Shown: piece after piece, positions 24,401 through 36,482 of the stretch
Numbering within the stretch: the stretch's first letter is position 1
Layout of the letters: every line of letters starts with the position of its first letter
Source: Chelonoidis abingdonii
Lineage: Eukaryota > Chordata > Testudines > Testudinidae
Reading direction: 5' to 3'
Length of the DNA stretch: 64,000 bases
Assembly (NCBI RefSeq): GCF_003597395.2
Contig: NC_133769.1
Coordinates: 176,363,867-176,427,866 of the forward strand
Position numbers and translations under genes: made by a program
The notes under the pieces: model-generated
Told to the model about the DNA's origin: nothing
Databases searched by the model: none
Seen by the model: the letters and a program-made list of their open reading frames with translations, nothing else

Positions 24401-24722
24401 TAACCATATGAATGTCTAGTTTGTATTTTAAATCTTGAAAACCTCTTTAACACTATGTCTTATAGCAATGATATCCAAACTTTATGTTCTGTGCTGCTAA
24501 AAGCCCTTAAACGAGGAGAAAGATCCATCCCTTCTGCCAAACATGTTTTTTTTTGTGTGTTTTTTTTTTGTTGTGTTTTTGTTTTCAATACTCAAGAGTT
24601 CACTCATGGTGTTCCTTCAGCTGGTAAAAATATATTTCTCTTGGCTTTGTTAAAGAGCAATAGATAGGCAGAAAATAATATGCAGACAGATTCAGTAGCA
24701 GATCCCCATAAATCTTTGGGCT
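24401..24722. other. Intronic sequence with T-rich low complexity
   Basis: It contains a T/G-rich run at about 24547-24583 and no recognised element. Confidence 0.45.
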
Positions 24723-24830
24723 CTTCTTTGAGCAGTGTCCCCTGTGGGTGCTCCACTCCAGGTTTTGTTGGAGTGTCTCTGGACCTTCACTCAGATTTTT
24801 ACAGCAGTACTCGTACCAGTCGTGCACGCA
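24723..24830 (+). repeat. DIRS 5' inverted terminal repeat
   Basis: This segment (gtcccctgtgggtgctccac ... ttttacagcagtactcgtac) matches the reverse complement of about 29605-29690, including tttttacagcaatactcata on that strand. Divergence between the two is visible, so the copy is old. Confidence 0.75.
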
Positions 24831-25249
24831 CGCTCTGAGTGTACCTTAATAGTGCACGACCTATCCTGCAGTCACCCCTACTTCTCTCCAAATGCTCAGT
24901 CAGGGTCCGTACAGTCTTCCTCCAGTGATAAGGAAGCTGGTCTGTAGGAGTTTTCACCATATGAAATCTCCCATCCTCAGACCCCAATCAATACAGGTCA
25001 TAGAAAAATTACCTCGTTCTACTCTCAGGATCCTGCCCCGTGGTTTGTGAATCCCTGGATGGGCATCTTATAACAAGTATGGTCTCAAGGATATCATCAC
25101 AGCTTGGCGCGACACCTGCCACCGATGTAAGGGTCCTAGCAGCACCATCACAACTGCAGGATCAGTCACGACTTGCCTCCAACCCAGTAAACCCACTTGT
25201 TACAGCTGATGAAGCCCCACTGCCTCCTTCCTGTCATCTTCTGATGACT

Positions 25250-26160
25250 TCTCAAAATTTCAAGATCTTTTCAAAAGAGTTGCAAGTGAGTTAAGAATTA
25301 GCTTGCAGGCGGTTCCTGAACATGAGTTAACAGACATCCTGCAACCCTCTTCTTCCTCTAGGATTGCATTACCGATCAATGCAGCCCTTTTGGAACCTAC
25401 TAAGGCCATCTGGCAGACTCCTGCTGCAAGCCTACCAACTTGTAAGCAAGCGGACCACAAGTATTTCATTGCTTCCAAGGGCTCTAAATTCCTTTTCACT
25501 TACCCAGCGCCAAACTCACTGATAGTAGACGCAGTCAACTAAAAGACCAAGCCCCAGTTTAACCGCTCCACCCCATCCGACAAGGACAGTAAGCAATTAG
25601 ATCTGCTCAGACATAAAGTATACGCATCTTCTACGTTACAATTTTGCATTGGTATTATACTGCTGTTCTGGCAAAATATGACCAAAAATTACAACAAATT
25701 CTTGGAGTTTATTGATGACATTTTGGAAAAGAAGAAACAACAATTTGCGGCTCTAGTTTCCGAGGGACAAATCATCTCGCGGCTCAAACTGCAGCAAGAT
25801 CTACTGTTACAGCAGTTGTCATGCACCGAGGGTCGTGGCTCTCCTCCTCCTCCTTTCATCGAGAGATCCAGAGTACTACTGAAGATCTTCCCTTTGATGG
25901 CGACAAACTTTGCCTCCATGGTGAACAACATACTTCACTCCATGAAGGACTCAAAGGCAACTCTTCGGTCCCTGGGAATTCAAACCCCTATGACCAGAGG
26001 GCAACAATATAGATACCAACCTTACCAGTGCCCACTCTAGCCCACACACACCCAGCAATTCCATAGGTCACATGAGCAACAACAGCAACGCCAGAGACCC
26101 AGATATCAGCGTCGCCACAATTCTTTGGTAGCATCTCAACCCCCTTTGACTAATAAGTAG
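25250..26160 (+). pseudogene. DIRS capsid-like (gag) region
   Basis: Open segments read RIALPINAALLEPTKAIWQT, then KYFIASKGSKFLF, then YPAPNSLIVDAVN, and after a stop EFIDDILEKKKQ. The order IALP...WQTP...KYF-x-x-KG...PAPNSLVV is what I recall of gag-like proteins of vertebrate DIRS elements, preceding the reverse transcriptase. Several in-frame stops are present. The protein would package element RNA into particles, and nothing intact remains. Confidence 0.65.
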
Positions 26161-26219
26161 ATTTGAAGCCTTGGTCAAGGGTATAGAAAACAATATTCCC
26201 ACTTCAGCACTTACACCCC

Positions 26220-27330
26220 GTGTCCCCTATTTTTGGACACCACCTACAGCCATTCTCCCATCAATGGCAAAACATTACCACCGACAAGTGGGTTATAGAG
26301 GCCATCACAATTGGCTATTCCATTCCTTTAATATCCTTGCCTCCCACCCACCCACTCTCCGCACCCTTCTTCAGGGAACCCCCTTATGAGCAACTGCTCC
26401 TCCAAGAACTACAATACCTCCTTCTATTAGGAAAAGTGTAACTCGTGTCCGAACAACACAGAGGAAGATGGTTTTAGTCTCATTATTTCTTAACAAAAGA
26501 AAACTGGGGGATGACAACCAATCCTCAACCTCAGGAAGCTCAACAAATTTATCAAAAAGCAGAACTTCAAAATGGTTACCCTCACCACTACAGTCCCAGC
26601 ATTGGAGCAGGGTGATTGGTTTTCAGCCATCGACCTACATGATGCCTATTTTCATGTGACTATAAATCCAGCCCACAGATGTTTCTTTTGTTTTTACCCT
26701 TGGCTCAACACATTTTCAATACAAGGTGCTACTCTTCAGCCTATCTACCGCTCTCCACAGCTCCGAGTGTATTTTCCAAGCTCCTATCCATAGTCACTGC
26801 CTATCTCAGGAGACAAGGGGTCATATTTCCTTACCTCGATGATTGTCTCCTCAGAGCCTCAATGCTCAATGGTGTCAAGTATCAGAGGGGTAGCCATGTT
26901 AGTCTGGATCTGTAAAAGCAACAAAGAGTCCTGTGGCACTTTGCATGCATCCAGCGAAGTGAGTATTCACCCACGAAAGCTCATGCTCCAATACATCTGT
27001 TAGTCTATAAAGTACCACAGGACTCTTTGCTGCTTTTAATGCTCAATGGAGCACTTTGATTCACGCAGCTCACCATCACTTGCTTTCTCTCCCTTGGTCT
27101 ACAAATAAGCAAAAACAAATCCATGTTATCTCCTACCCAGCACCTGGAGTTCATAGGAGCACACCTTGATTCCTGGACGGTATTAGCATCTCTCCCTCCT
27201 GACCACTTCAACACCATAAAACTACTAGCCTCAAAACTTCACAACAGTCCTCGGGTCACTGCTCGAGACTGTGACCTAATAGTTGTAGACATGGCCTCAT
27301 GCACATACCTGGTCAAAAATGCGTAACTAT
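26220..27330 (+). pseudogene. DIRS reverse transcriptase, interrupted
   Basis: Motif A appears as DWFSAIDLHDAYFHV and motif C as FPYLDDCLL (YLDD codons 26832-26843). Upstream, TDKWVIEAITIGYSIPL and PPYEQLLLQELQYLL fit the finger region. Downstream, HLEFIGAHLD and LPPDHFNTI match the thumb. The frame shifts repeatedly. A 165-bp fold-back repeat lies just after motif C between 12-bp duplications. The DIRS assignment rests on the sequence style and the recombinase downstream. Confidence 0.75.
26873..27037 (+). mobile_element. Fold-back (Penelope-type?) repeat, copy 2
   Basis: It begins tgtcaagtatcagaggggta, keeps a short left arm (agtcctgtggcacttt), then the centre gcatgcatcc and a full right arm (cacccacgaaagctcatgct, ggactctttgctgctttt). 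The arms are mutual reverse complements. Perfect 12-bp repeats aatgctcaatgg flank it at 26861-26872 and 27038-27049. It lies inside the DIRS reverse transcriptase, so it inserted later than that element. Confidence 0.8.
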
Positions 27331-27496
27331 ACATGAAGTGCTTCCAAGCTTGGTTGGCCATGGTTTACAGACCAAATGTACAAGCTCTAAACAAGCCTCT
27401 ATCCATACCCTTCAGAGTCAGACTCTCCTATGGTGAACAGTTCCCTCCAACCTTTGCTCTGGAGTCCCCATTCTACAGGATGCTCCATCCCTCATA

Positions 27497-27830
27497 ATGA
27501 CTACCAATGTATCCCTCACAGAGTGGGGTGCACACGTCCCACCACCCAGCACAGGGGCTATGGTCTTCAACCGAAACCTGCCTACACATAAACATCCTAG
27601 AACTTCAAGCCATACGCAATGCCTGCCGTCGCTTCCTCCCATTGATCCACAACCAACGTGTATGGATAATAACAGACAACATCTCTTTTTATGTTCTATG
27701 TAAACAGACAGGGAGGAGCTCGCGCTCTCTCTCACTTTGCACAGAAGCTATGAAGCTCTGGAATTGTTGCCTTGCAAACAACATCCAGATATCAGACACC
27801 TATTTCCTGGAGCTATGAATATCACAGCGG
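27497..27830 (+). pseudogene. DIRS RNase H region
   Basis: Segments in shifting frames read LTEWGAHV, then INILELQAIRNACRRFLPL, then VWIITDN, then AMKLWNCCL. These correspond to the RNase H motifs with the glutamate in LEL and the aspartate in TDN, and they are followed downstream by NITADELSR. RNase H removes the RNA strand after copying. Frameshifts prevent a single product. Confidence 0.65.
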
Positions 27831-28346
27831 ACGAATTAAGCAGATGCTTTCCCTGGGATCACAGATGGGAGATAAATAACACAATCATCTGCAACACATT
27901 CCACATTTGGGGATACCCAACCATTGACCTTTTCGCAACTGTGAAAAACACAATGTCCCGAATTTTGCTCCAGAGAAGGATTGAGCAAACACTCCCTGGG
28001 AGATGCATTCATGATCTCATGGGACCGGGACTTACTATCTGCATTTTCCCCCATACCTGTCCTCCCTAGAGTTCTGACAAAGATGAACAGATTGTGCCAT
28101 GGTAATTCTGATTGCCCTGTTGTGGCCCAGACAACCGTGGTTTCCGTTCCTCACCAGAATGTTACTTTGCCCACCAATTTCGTTGCCCCTCACTCTGAAC
28201 TTTTTATCACAGCAAGACAACTGATTTCTTCACCCCAACCTGTCCATGCTTCATCTCAAACTTGGTTCCTACATGGTTGTCCCAAAATGAACTAGCATGC
28301 TCTGAGCAGGTTCAAAGAGTGCTCCTACATAGCAGACCACAGTCTA

Positions 28347-29275
28347 TTGAATCATTTATCTCCAAAAGTGGAAGTGTTGTTGAGCACCATTGTTGAATCT
28401 AAACAACATACTCCTACTTCTGCACATCTTCCGTTCATACTTGACTACCTATTAAACATCAACCAATTAGGCCTTTCTTTCAGCTCCATCAAAGTCCACT
28501 TAGCTGCTATTACAGCTTTTCATGACAAGATCGAAGATACCTCAGCTTTTGCTCATCTAATCACCAAGCATTTTCTTAAAGGACTAAAATCACTGTACCT
28601 GGACATTAAACCTCCTATTCCTCCATGGGACCTTCACTTAGTATTATCCTGCTTAACTCAACAACCGTTCAAGCCCCTAGCCACTTGCTCCCTCTTACAC
28701 CTCTCTATGAAAACTACATTCTTAGTAGCAATCAGCTCCACCAGACGGACAGGAGAAATAGCAGCTCTCATGGCAGACCCACCGTGTACACTATTTTTCA
28801 AGGACAAGATTACGCTCCGACTACATCCCAAGTTTCTTCCAAAGGTGCATTCATCATTCCACATCAACAAGCCAATACACCCTCCAACCTTCTTTCCTAA
28901 ACCACATGCAAACTCTTTTTTGACTTCACAATGTATACATTAGATGTATGCAGGGCTTTGTCCTTCTATCTGGATAGAACCAAGCCCTTTAGGAACTCCT
29001 TCAGACTCTGTCTCCATTGTGGAGTGCTCCAGAGGGACACCAATTTCTATCCAGAGACTTTCAAACTGGATTTCTGAGTCTATCCGACTGTGCTAACAGA
29101 TAAAGTTATGCTTCCTGCTGGCATCAAAACTCACTCCACTAGATCTGTGGCTACCTCTATGGCTTTTCTATGCAAAGTTCTTCTGGATGACATCTGCAAA
29201 GTGGCCACTTGGTCTTCTGAACACATATTTATTAAGCATTATGCCCTTACTCAAGGCCCTCTTTCTAATACATAG
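28347..29275 (+). pseudogene. DIRS tyrosine recombinase, two frames
   Basis: The first 198 codons (28347-28943) are open and include SSIKVHLAAITAFHD in the core-binding half and the catalytic-arginine box SSTRRTGEIAAL (arginine codons 28743-28748). A stop and a frame change follow. The second half (about 29090-29275) has HSTR (H at 29132-29134, R at 29141-29143), CKVATWSS, and the nucleophile in KHYALT (tyrosine 29240-29242). All catalytic landmarks R, H-x-x-R and Y therefore survive in order. Such recombinases integrate the circular DIRS intermediate. Confidence 0.8.
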
Positions 29276-29389
29276 TTAGTTAGGCAGAGCTGTACTATCT
29301 ACTGCAGTCTTACCAAATCCAAAGTCCCTACCTCCTTGAGGTACAGTGCTTTTAAATCAGTTGGAGTGGTGCACTCACAAGGACACCTC

Positions 29390-29735
29390 TTGAAGCAGAA
29401 GAGGTTACTCACCCTGTTCAGTAACCGATGTTCTTCGAGATGCGTGTCCCTGTGGATGCTCCACTACCCACCCTCCTCCCCTCTACTTCAGAGTTGGGGT
29501 AGCCTCCATTGTAGAGAAGGAACTGAGGAGACCAGTTGCGCATGTGTATTATTAAGGTACACTCGGAGCGGGGAGGCGCAGGCTCTGCACATGCACAACC
29601 AGTATGAGTATTGCTGTAAAAATTTCCGAGCGAAGGCACAGGGACGCACCAACACCTAGAGTGGAGACCCACAGGGACACTCATCTCAAAGTCAGTTACT
29701 GCATAGGGTGAGTAACCTCCTCTTTTCAAGGCAGA
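29390..29735. repeat. DIRS 3' inverted terminal repeat and internal complementary region
   Basis: ggttactcaccctgttcagt near 29404, followed by gcgtgtccctgtgg, is complementary to ccacagggacactcatctca ... actgcatagggtgagtaacc near 29670-29716. The 3' end therefore folds into a long hairpin. The distal part is also the inverted partner of the 5' end of the element. This is the internal complementary region that DIRS elements use to close a circle. Confidence 0.7.
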
Positions 29736-29771
29736 ACTCTGTGCTAATTTGATGGAGAAGAAAACTCACCA

Positions 29772-29773
<2 letters not shown>

Positions 29774-29816
<43 letters not shown>
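29774..29816 (+). repeat. (TC)n microsatellite
   Basis: An uninterrupted alternation of t and c over about 43 bases, just outside the DIRS 3' end. Confidence 0.95.
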
Positions 29817-29819
<3 letters not shown>

Positions 29820-30436
29820 CATACACGAGAGGCAACAAAATTGCAAATAAACGTCTGTCTCCTTATCCCAGTGTGGAAACAGCCCTAGAAGAAATATCGA
29901 GACTTGTCTGGCCTCATGAATTGACACTCTGAATAGAGTCTGTTCTGTCTACATATGGCAAACCCTTTTTTATTGCATCGATTTTGAATCAAGTATATCA
30001 GTTTAGCTGTATGTGACTTTCCATCCGTCTGAATTTAACATCCATTTTACGTCTTGCTGTTTAGCTCTTTGAGATTACTCAAAGTTAATTGATGGGAGAG
30101 AAGTTAGCCTAGTTAGGTCAGCTATTTGCTATGGTAAGGGCATGTTTTTATGTATTCTCAATACTTCCATTTTTGTGTTTGATACTATGATTTAACTCTT
30201 CATATACTAAGCTATAATCATGTAAAAGTGAAATGATCACACTGGCAACAAAAGGCTCAAATACAGTATGCAGGGGGGTTTTTTTGTAAGTCACCTGGAG
30301 CTTTCCAGAAATGAGATCCATCTCTTGTTAGTACATTAATACTCCTCTTAGGATTATAGAAACTTGGGTAACTCACTAAAATGACATCTAATAAACTGAA
30401 ATGAAAATCAGTGTGGTTTTTTTTTCCCCCCTATGC
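29817..30436. other. Intronic sequence, nothing recognised
   Basis: Unassigned AT-rich spacer. Confidence 0.45.
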
Positions 30437-31483
30437 TGTCACATTCTCTGGTACAATCCAGACCAGTGAGAGGATGTGCCTCCACCTGCTCTGCAGCCTT
30501 GGGTGGCTCACAGTGCTTTGCTGATGTAGCTCCTAACCTGGGCTCCTCACAAACAGCCAAAGAATATGCAGACCACACAGAGTGCCTATGAATAGCTGCA
30601 GCCTGCCAGCAGCACTCTGGCTTCCTCCAGCCTTGGCTATTACCTGCAGGATGACCCCAACATACTTCCAGTCCATGATTTTCTCCAAAACCATTGTATT
30701 ATGTACCCACCCAGCCCTCTCCTGGGCAGTTCAGACATTAGAGGTCTGTTTTTTCCTGTAAGGAGTTAATATACAGCAATTTGCTATTTTAAACTGGAGT
30801 TACTCAACAATTCAGATTAAACACAACACTGGTTTAGTTTTGCTTAACAAATAAAACAAGTTTTATTTAACTACAGAGAGATTAAGTACAAAGTATTAAA
30901 GTCAGAAATGGTTACAAGAGAAATAAAGATAAAATGCTTCCTAGTAGCTAAGACTTGACTTGGTTCAAGGTAAAATCCTTACCACAGGTTCCCAGCAACA
31001 TTGCTGAATGAAATTTTCAAATCAAAATCTCTCTAAGTCCAAAAGGTGAAAGAGAGAGTGTACCTGGATGGTCTTTGTACCTCCCTTTGTATAGTCCTCT
31101 CATTCTCAAAAATGCATTTTTGTGGGGGTACCTCCAGTTGAGGATGGAGGTACGGAGTCTCATGGATGGTTGTTAAAATGCAAATCAATATGTTCCTGTC
31201 CCTCTTTGCTGCCAATGAATGCTGCTTGGAGGTGTCTGTTTTTGTTTTGTTTTGTTTTTTTTTTCTCTTTGAGAAATAGATTACCTCTTCCTTCCCCCTC
31301 CCTCCCCCCAACTTTTCTGGCAAGCACACCTTAGTCATAACTTTACAAATGTTTCTAAATAGATTTCACTATGATATTGTTGACCAGTGAGTTGTTTTCA
31401 AATGATGCCTTGCAAGGCATATTTTGTACAAGATTATTACAATAGTGTGTTTGGATGTGAATACAGGGGTACATTCAGTCACA
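30437..31483. mobile_element. LTR-like interspersed repeat
   Basis: The block starts TGTCACATTCTCTGG and appears to end ...ATTCAGTCACA, giving TGT...ACA termini. Flanks tatgc and tacac agree only in part. The interior wording (gaacaaccattg-like spacing, ggagttactcaacaattcag, gtttatttaactac, gaaataaagataaaatgc, tgttcctgtccctctttgct) is one I associate with an abundant turtle LTR family. No coding region is present. Superfamily and orientation are undecided. Confidence 0.45.
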
Positions 31484-32398
31484 TACACCTGTCCCGAGAT
31501 TCCCCCCTCCCCCCATCAAGCTGTGTGGATTTACTAAACATTTTCTTCAGAGAAAATATTTTTTATGTGATACTAAAAGGGGAAATGATTCACTGACTGG
31601 GGAGCAGGGAGTGAAACTAACTATTTTTCCTCTTAGTTTGTGCATTTGACAGAACTGCTTGTTTAATAATTACACTGATCATAGATGTTGCTTGAAATAA
31701 TAAAAGGCTAAAACTATGTTCAGGCAGAAATATGATTTTAAGATTCAGTGATTGGAGAATGCTTATCAGTGTAAACCTAATTGTAGAGGACTTTTTTGAG
31801 TTTTATTTAATGATATTTTGGTCATGTCTGATTGAAAAGGCACTGGCAATGGGCATATGTCAGCACTCAGCCACTGAAGGTGTGACTAGAAACAAGAGAG
31901 CATACAAAATCAGTGTACATGCTGATGACATTTTTGAAGATTTCAGCCTTATCAATACCATCATTAAATGTAATTGACTTTTTGAGGGATCCCTAGTTTT
32001 GGTATTAACTTCAATAAATCCGCAAGCAATGAATATATCCAAAAGATCAGATCCTTTCAGTTTCAGCATTTTCCCTTTTCAATATGCAGGGAAATAACTT
32101 ATTTAAGTGTTAATTTTTGGAACATTAGGACAAATCTTGTAGTCCGTATTTACAGCAACATATTAAGAGGTTTCCAAGGACGTAGAGAGTTGGCGTCTCC
32201 TCCCTGTTTTCTTGCTGGGGAGAACAGATGTAACCAAAATGAATATCTGCCAGAGATTGACTGACTTATATCATTAGCCTCCTTCACTCTTTGCTCAACT
32301 AATTGGCTTATCATGCAGTTTATATGGGATAAAAAATACCCTTGCTTGTCACACGAGATCCGTAAAATAAAAAAAATAAATCCTGCGAAACTGGAGAT
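31484..32398. other. Intronic sequence, nothing recognised
   Basis: No domain or repeat recognised. A frame at 31732-31977 has no signature. Confidence 0.4.
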
Positions 32399-33330
32399 AT
32401 GGGGTTGCTAGATTTGTACCTAGCTAACATTTCAAATGTAAAGTGGTTTCCTTCCAGTGGCTGTGTTTACACGTCAGCCTGGTTTGAGATAGGGGGGGAA
32501 AGCTTAGCTTGTTTGATTTCCTCTCTTCTTGTATATACCTTAAGAGGCTACCCCCACCCTGGAGGAAAAATCCAGTCTTCCAATCTACATGCGACATCCT
32601 GCAATCTGCTGAGACAATTAAAGCAATCTGATTTTACTAATTCTCTTCTCATACCATTATGGGATAACCTGTGTATCAAGATCAAGGCAAACTCCACACT
32701 TAAGACAATTTGGATAGCCAAAGGATGTACAAATATATATATTTGTACATATGAGATGATAGACTGGTCTTTATTCAATTACATGCATAACAAATATCAG
32801 GTACCCCTGTTTCACAGTTCCTTCTTCTGTGCCAATATTCAAGGATTCATGATAGGATAGGGAAGAACTGGTTTCTTTCAACTCTCTCTCACTTCTAGAA
32901 GAACGTGTTAAGAAATATGGGAACAAATCACTTTGTAGACATTACAGCTTTCTAATCTCTCAATCTCAGTCGCAAAGGAAAAAAAGAAAAGGAGAAAGAA
33001 TGTAGCCTTTACTATTTCAACAGAAACCTGGGAAGATATCTGGCTTAATGTGAAAGATACTTCAAGTTCCTCATCTTTGTGATTCTTCCAGAATAAGATA
33101 AGCAGGGACTACTGGACTTCAGAACATTTAAGGGTAGATTACATCTCCAACACTCACTGTGTGTTACCAGTCACATGTCAACCTTTTTTACCCATCCTCT
33201 ATACCTGTCAAAAATGCATGTGTTCTGGAATGCCATGTTCAGTGCTCTCTCAAACTGAGTGCCGCTATCTTTCCTTTTCCAAACTTGTATGTTTTAAGGG
33301 TGCAGAATGAGTCAGTATTACCAGTTAACA
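32399..33330 (+). mobile_element. L1/Tx1-like LINE, C-terminal ORF2 fragment
   Basis: A 153-codon frame includes IPLWDNLCIKI, then MIDWSLFNYMHNKYQVPLFH, then FCANIQGFM. In L1/Tx1-type ORF2 proteins, the region after the reverse transcriptase reads PLWDN...I...G...L-x-x-K...F-x-YLQI. After a frame change, ETWEDIWLNVKDTSSSS and RDYWTSEHLR resemble the following part. Several stops separate these pieces. CR1 is excluded by the motif style. The assignment rests on recalled family patterns, so the clade is tentative. Confidence 0.55.
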
Positions 33331-35044
33331 TTGTGCAGTAGATTGCAGTAACTCTTTTATTGGCCACTAAAAGAGTTTATGTTGGAAAAAATGGAAATCT
33401 GCAGTTCCCCTCTTGTACATAGACTGGCTTAGTGAGCACTGTACTGCTGCATTAGTGGAAAAAATGACTGTCTAATAGAAACATTTGGGAAAAAATGAGG
33501 ATGTCTGATCATGCATGAAATTATTAGATAATTTGCAGTTTAGTGTGTGTATATATTGGTCCCTTATACCCATAGGTTATGTTTTTACTTATTTATCCAT
33601 TTAGACACTTTGAAATGCTGCATGACTGCTGTGGGTTTGTGGATAGGTTTGTGTGTGTATTTTGTTTTGCAAATGACAATTTTGTTTTATTTCATTGTTT
33701 GTTTTATATAAACTGTTTTTTGTTTTTAAACTTTAAAGTACCTGTGCAGTGAAACTAGATCTCTAGCAACCCCAAAGCACCACTTCTTGCTCAGGCAGTG
33801 AAGCCCATCTGTTTTCTTCTTCCAGCTATAGGGTTCCATTAGCATCAGTTTGTATTGACTTGCATTTTTCAAGGGAATCCTCCCAAGGAAAAGACATAGA
33901 GATGATATTTGTAATGAACACAGAGATTCCTTTTTATCAGAAAGGGCCCTTGGCTAAGAATTTGCATATGCCCGCCCAGCTCATCAGCTTAGCTGTGCTT
34001 GCTTTCTTATTGGACACAGGTGTCCAATGTATCTAATTACACTCTACCACATCTGCAATGAACATTTTAAAGTGAGCACCCTAGTTTATCTGACAGAACA
34101 TTTAATCCCAGTGATTTCAGCTATTGTAAATGCTTCCTTGTCAATTAGTAATCTTCCTACAAAATTAACCACAGATGTAATGACTCTTGGTTGGTTTGTT
34201 GTTTTTTAAATGTCTCATTTTCCTTTGGGGAGCTTCTAAGCTTTTTGACTTTATTTTTTTGTCTGGTTGTCTGATTAAAACTTTTCAGAAAGTTTCAGGC
34301 AGCTTCCTTGGTTCCAAGTTTGTCATATCATCACTGACAGTGAACTTGCGGTACTATTGTATGTTTTGTGGGGTTTTGTTTTTTTGTTCTCCTCTCACCC
34401 ATTACACATGCACTCCAGATGTCATTTATTTTACCCTTTTTCTTTATAACAGTTGATTTCCAATATGTTTCAGTGAACACTGGCATATTGGCTCCTTCTA
34501 AACCAATTAGAAAATAATGTTAAATTTTCTAGCATTTTACTGCTCACCTGCAGACTGTGCTCTTCTGTATCTTTTTATATATATTTGAATCTTTGTTCTA
34601 TTTTTAATCATGTTCAGAGCTATCAATCTTATGTCTTAAAACTTTTGGCCAGGTAAGGAGTATTTGGCTTTATTTAACTAAAAAAATTCTCCAGTTCTGA
34701 ATCAGATCACTCCACGCTAGTTGTCTTCATTTGCTTTAAAGTAATATGGAGACAATGGTCCACAGTCCATTCCCTGTTGCAAATAATGAATAAAAACCCT
34801 CCCATCAGAATAAAATCACTCAACTGAATTAAGACATTGGAAAACGTCTGGCTTTGCTTACTTGCACTCTTTGTATATCCAAAGAGAAAAGGAGGACAGT
34901 ATAAACTTTACTGTGAAGTAATATTGCAAAAGTATTGGATACAAAATTATGCATCGAGCGCACACACACAACAGTACAAAAGCAAAGATACATACGGCTG
35001 GAGAGAGCTGTCTTAGGAAAAGTGGAAACGTGAACAAATTGTGA
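33331..35044. other. Intronic sequence, nothing recognised
   Basis: AT-rich intron with T-rich tracts and no recognised element. Confidence 0.45.
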
Positions 35045-36482
35045 AGAAGTCCAAAAGAATAGCTCAAGGGACAAAATCAGAAAAGCTAAGGCACAAAATT
35101 AATTACTTAGCAAGGGACATAAAATCCCAACAGGAAGAGGCTCTATGAATACCTTAGGAGCAGATGGGAGAGCAAGAAAAGCATAGATTCACTATTTTAA
35201 AAAGGAAGTAGAGCTAGTCCTAGATGACATCAAGAATGCTACAGTGCTTAATAACTTTTTCAGTAAAGACCGAAAATAGATAACTGTGAGTGAATGCTTA
35301 CCACAGTTAATAACGATAACAAGGGGGAAGGACCGCAAGCTAGAAAATGAAAAAAAACAGATTAAAGAACATTTTAGGTAAGTTAGATGTAGACAGGGCC
35401 TCATTAATTTCACCCTACTGTACTTTGCTTCAACTAGTTGCTTATCTAGTGATTTTTGTCTTCAGAAAGTCATGAAGGACAGGCATGTTCCCAGATAACT
35501 GGAAAAGAGCAAACCTAGTATGTAGTTTAAAAAGCAGAGCAAAGAGGAGCCAGGGAATTATGCTGATTGGTCTATAATTTTGATATGTGATAAAGTCGTC
35601 AAATAATTATAAGGGAGTCTCTGAGGGGTCTCTGCTGGTTCTAGTACTAGTCAATATTTTCATTAATGACTTGTAGTAGAGAATGTACTTTACTTTGACA
35701 TTTGTAGATGACACTGTGCTTGGGGGGGAGGGTAGGGAGTGTGTGTACAAGCACTTTGGAGGACAGGATTAGAGTTTAAAATGACCTTGATAAATTGTAG
35801 AATTTGGTACTGAATTTTATCATGTTGAATTCAGAAAGATCAGGGTGAAATACTTCACTTAGGAAGGCAAAATCAAATATACAGAAACAGAATGAGGACT
35901 ATCTAGCTATGTAGCAGTACTATAGAAAAGGATCTGGGGGTTATAGTGAAATCGCAATTTGACTGAGTCATGTCATGCAGTTGGAAAAAAGCTAATATCG
36001 TTCTGCGGTGTATTAATGGAAGTGTCTTACAATTACCTTCAATGTCTTACATATCACTCTACTGAGTACTCTAGCTAGGTCCACTCCAGTGCTATGTCCA
36101 ATTTTGGGAGCCCCACTTCCGCAAAGATGTGGATGAACTGGAGAGAGTTCAGAGGGGAGCAACAAAAATGATAAAACGTTCAGAACTGGACATGTTTAAT
36201 CTTGAGAAAAGCAGATTTATCAGGAGTCTTCAGGTATGGATTGATGTAAAGAAGATGTTGATGGATTTGTTCTCAGTGTCCACTAGCAATAGAACAAGAA
36301 GCAACTGATTTGGTGTGTAGCTAGTGAGATTGAGGTTAGATCTTGGAAAAACTTCCTACCTATAAAGATTATTAAGGCTTTTAAGAAGCTAGACAACACC
36401 TGCAGTGTTGCCTCAATGCCAGGGAATGGACTAGATGATCTCTTTGAGATCCCTTCCAGCCCTATATATTTATGATTCTATA
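35045..36482 (+). mobile_element. CR1 LINE fragment with reverse transcriptase catalytic motif
   Basis: The copy reads VSEGSLLVLVLVNIFINDL, then TFVDDTVL (codons 35698-35715; consensus FADDTKL, the catalytic DD). Farther on is gctatgtccaattttgggag, then gtgttgcctcaatgccaggg, then ctagatgatctctttgagat. It ends in tatttatgattctata, close to the CR1 terminal octamer ATTCTATG. It spans linker, palm, thumb and 3' end. Numerous stops and indels mark it as dead. Confidence 0.85.

Larger units (their letters stand above)
24723..29735 (+). mobile_element. DIRS-like tyrosine-recombinase retrotransposon, decayed but nearly full length
   Basis: This 5-kb unit has the DIRS layout. Inverted rather than direct terminal repeats flank it: ttctttgagcagtgtcccct at the left, and the reverse complement of agggacactcatctcaaagt at the right. 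Between them lie a capsid-like region, reverse transcriptase with YLDD, RNase H, then a tyrosine recombinase with R, H-x-x-R and Y residues. DIRS elements copy RNA into circular DNA and integrate by recombinase, so no target duplication is expected and none is seen. Stops and frameshifts interrupt every domain. A fold-back repeat (26873-27037) is inserted in the reverse transcriptase. Confidence 0.85.
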
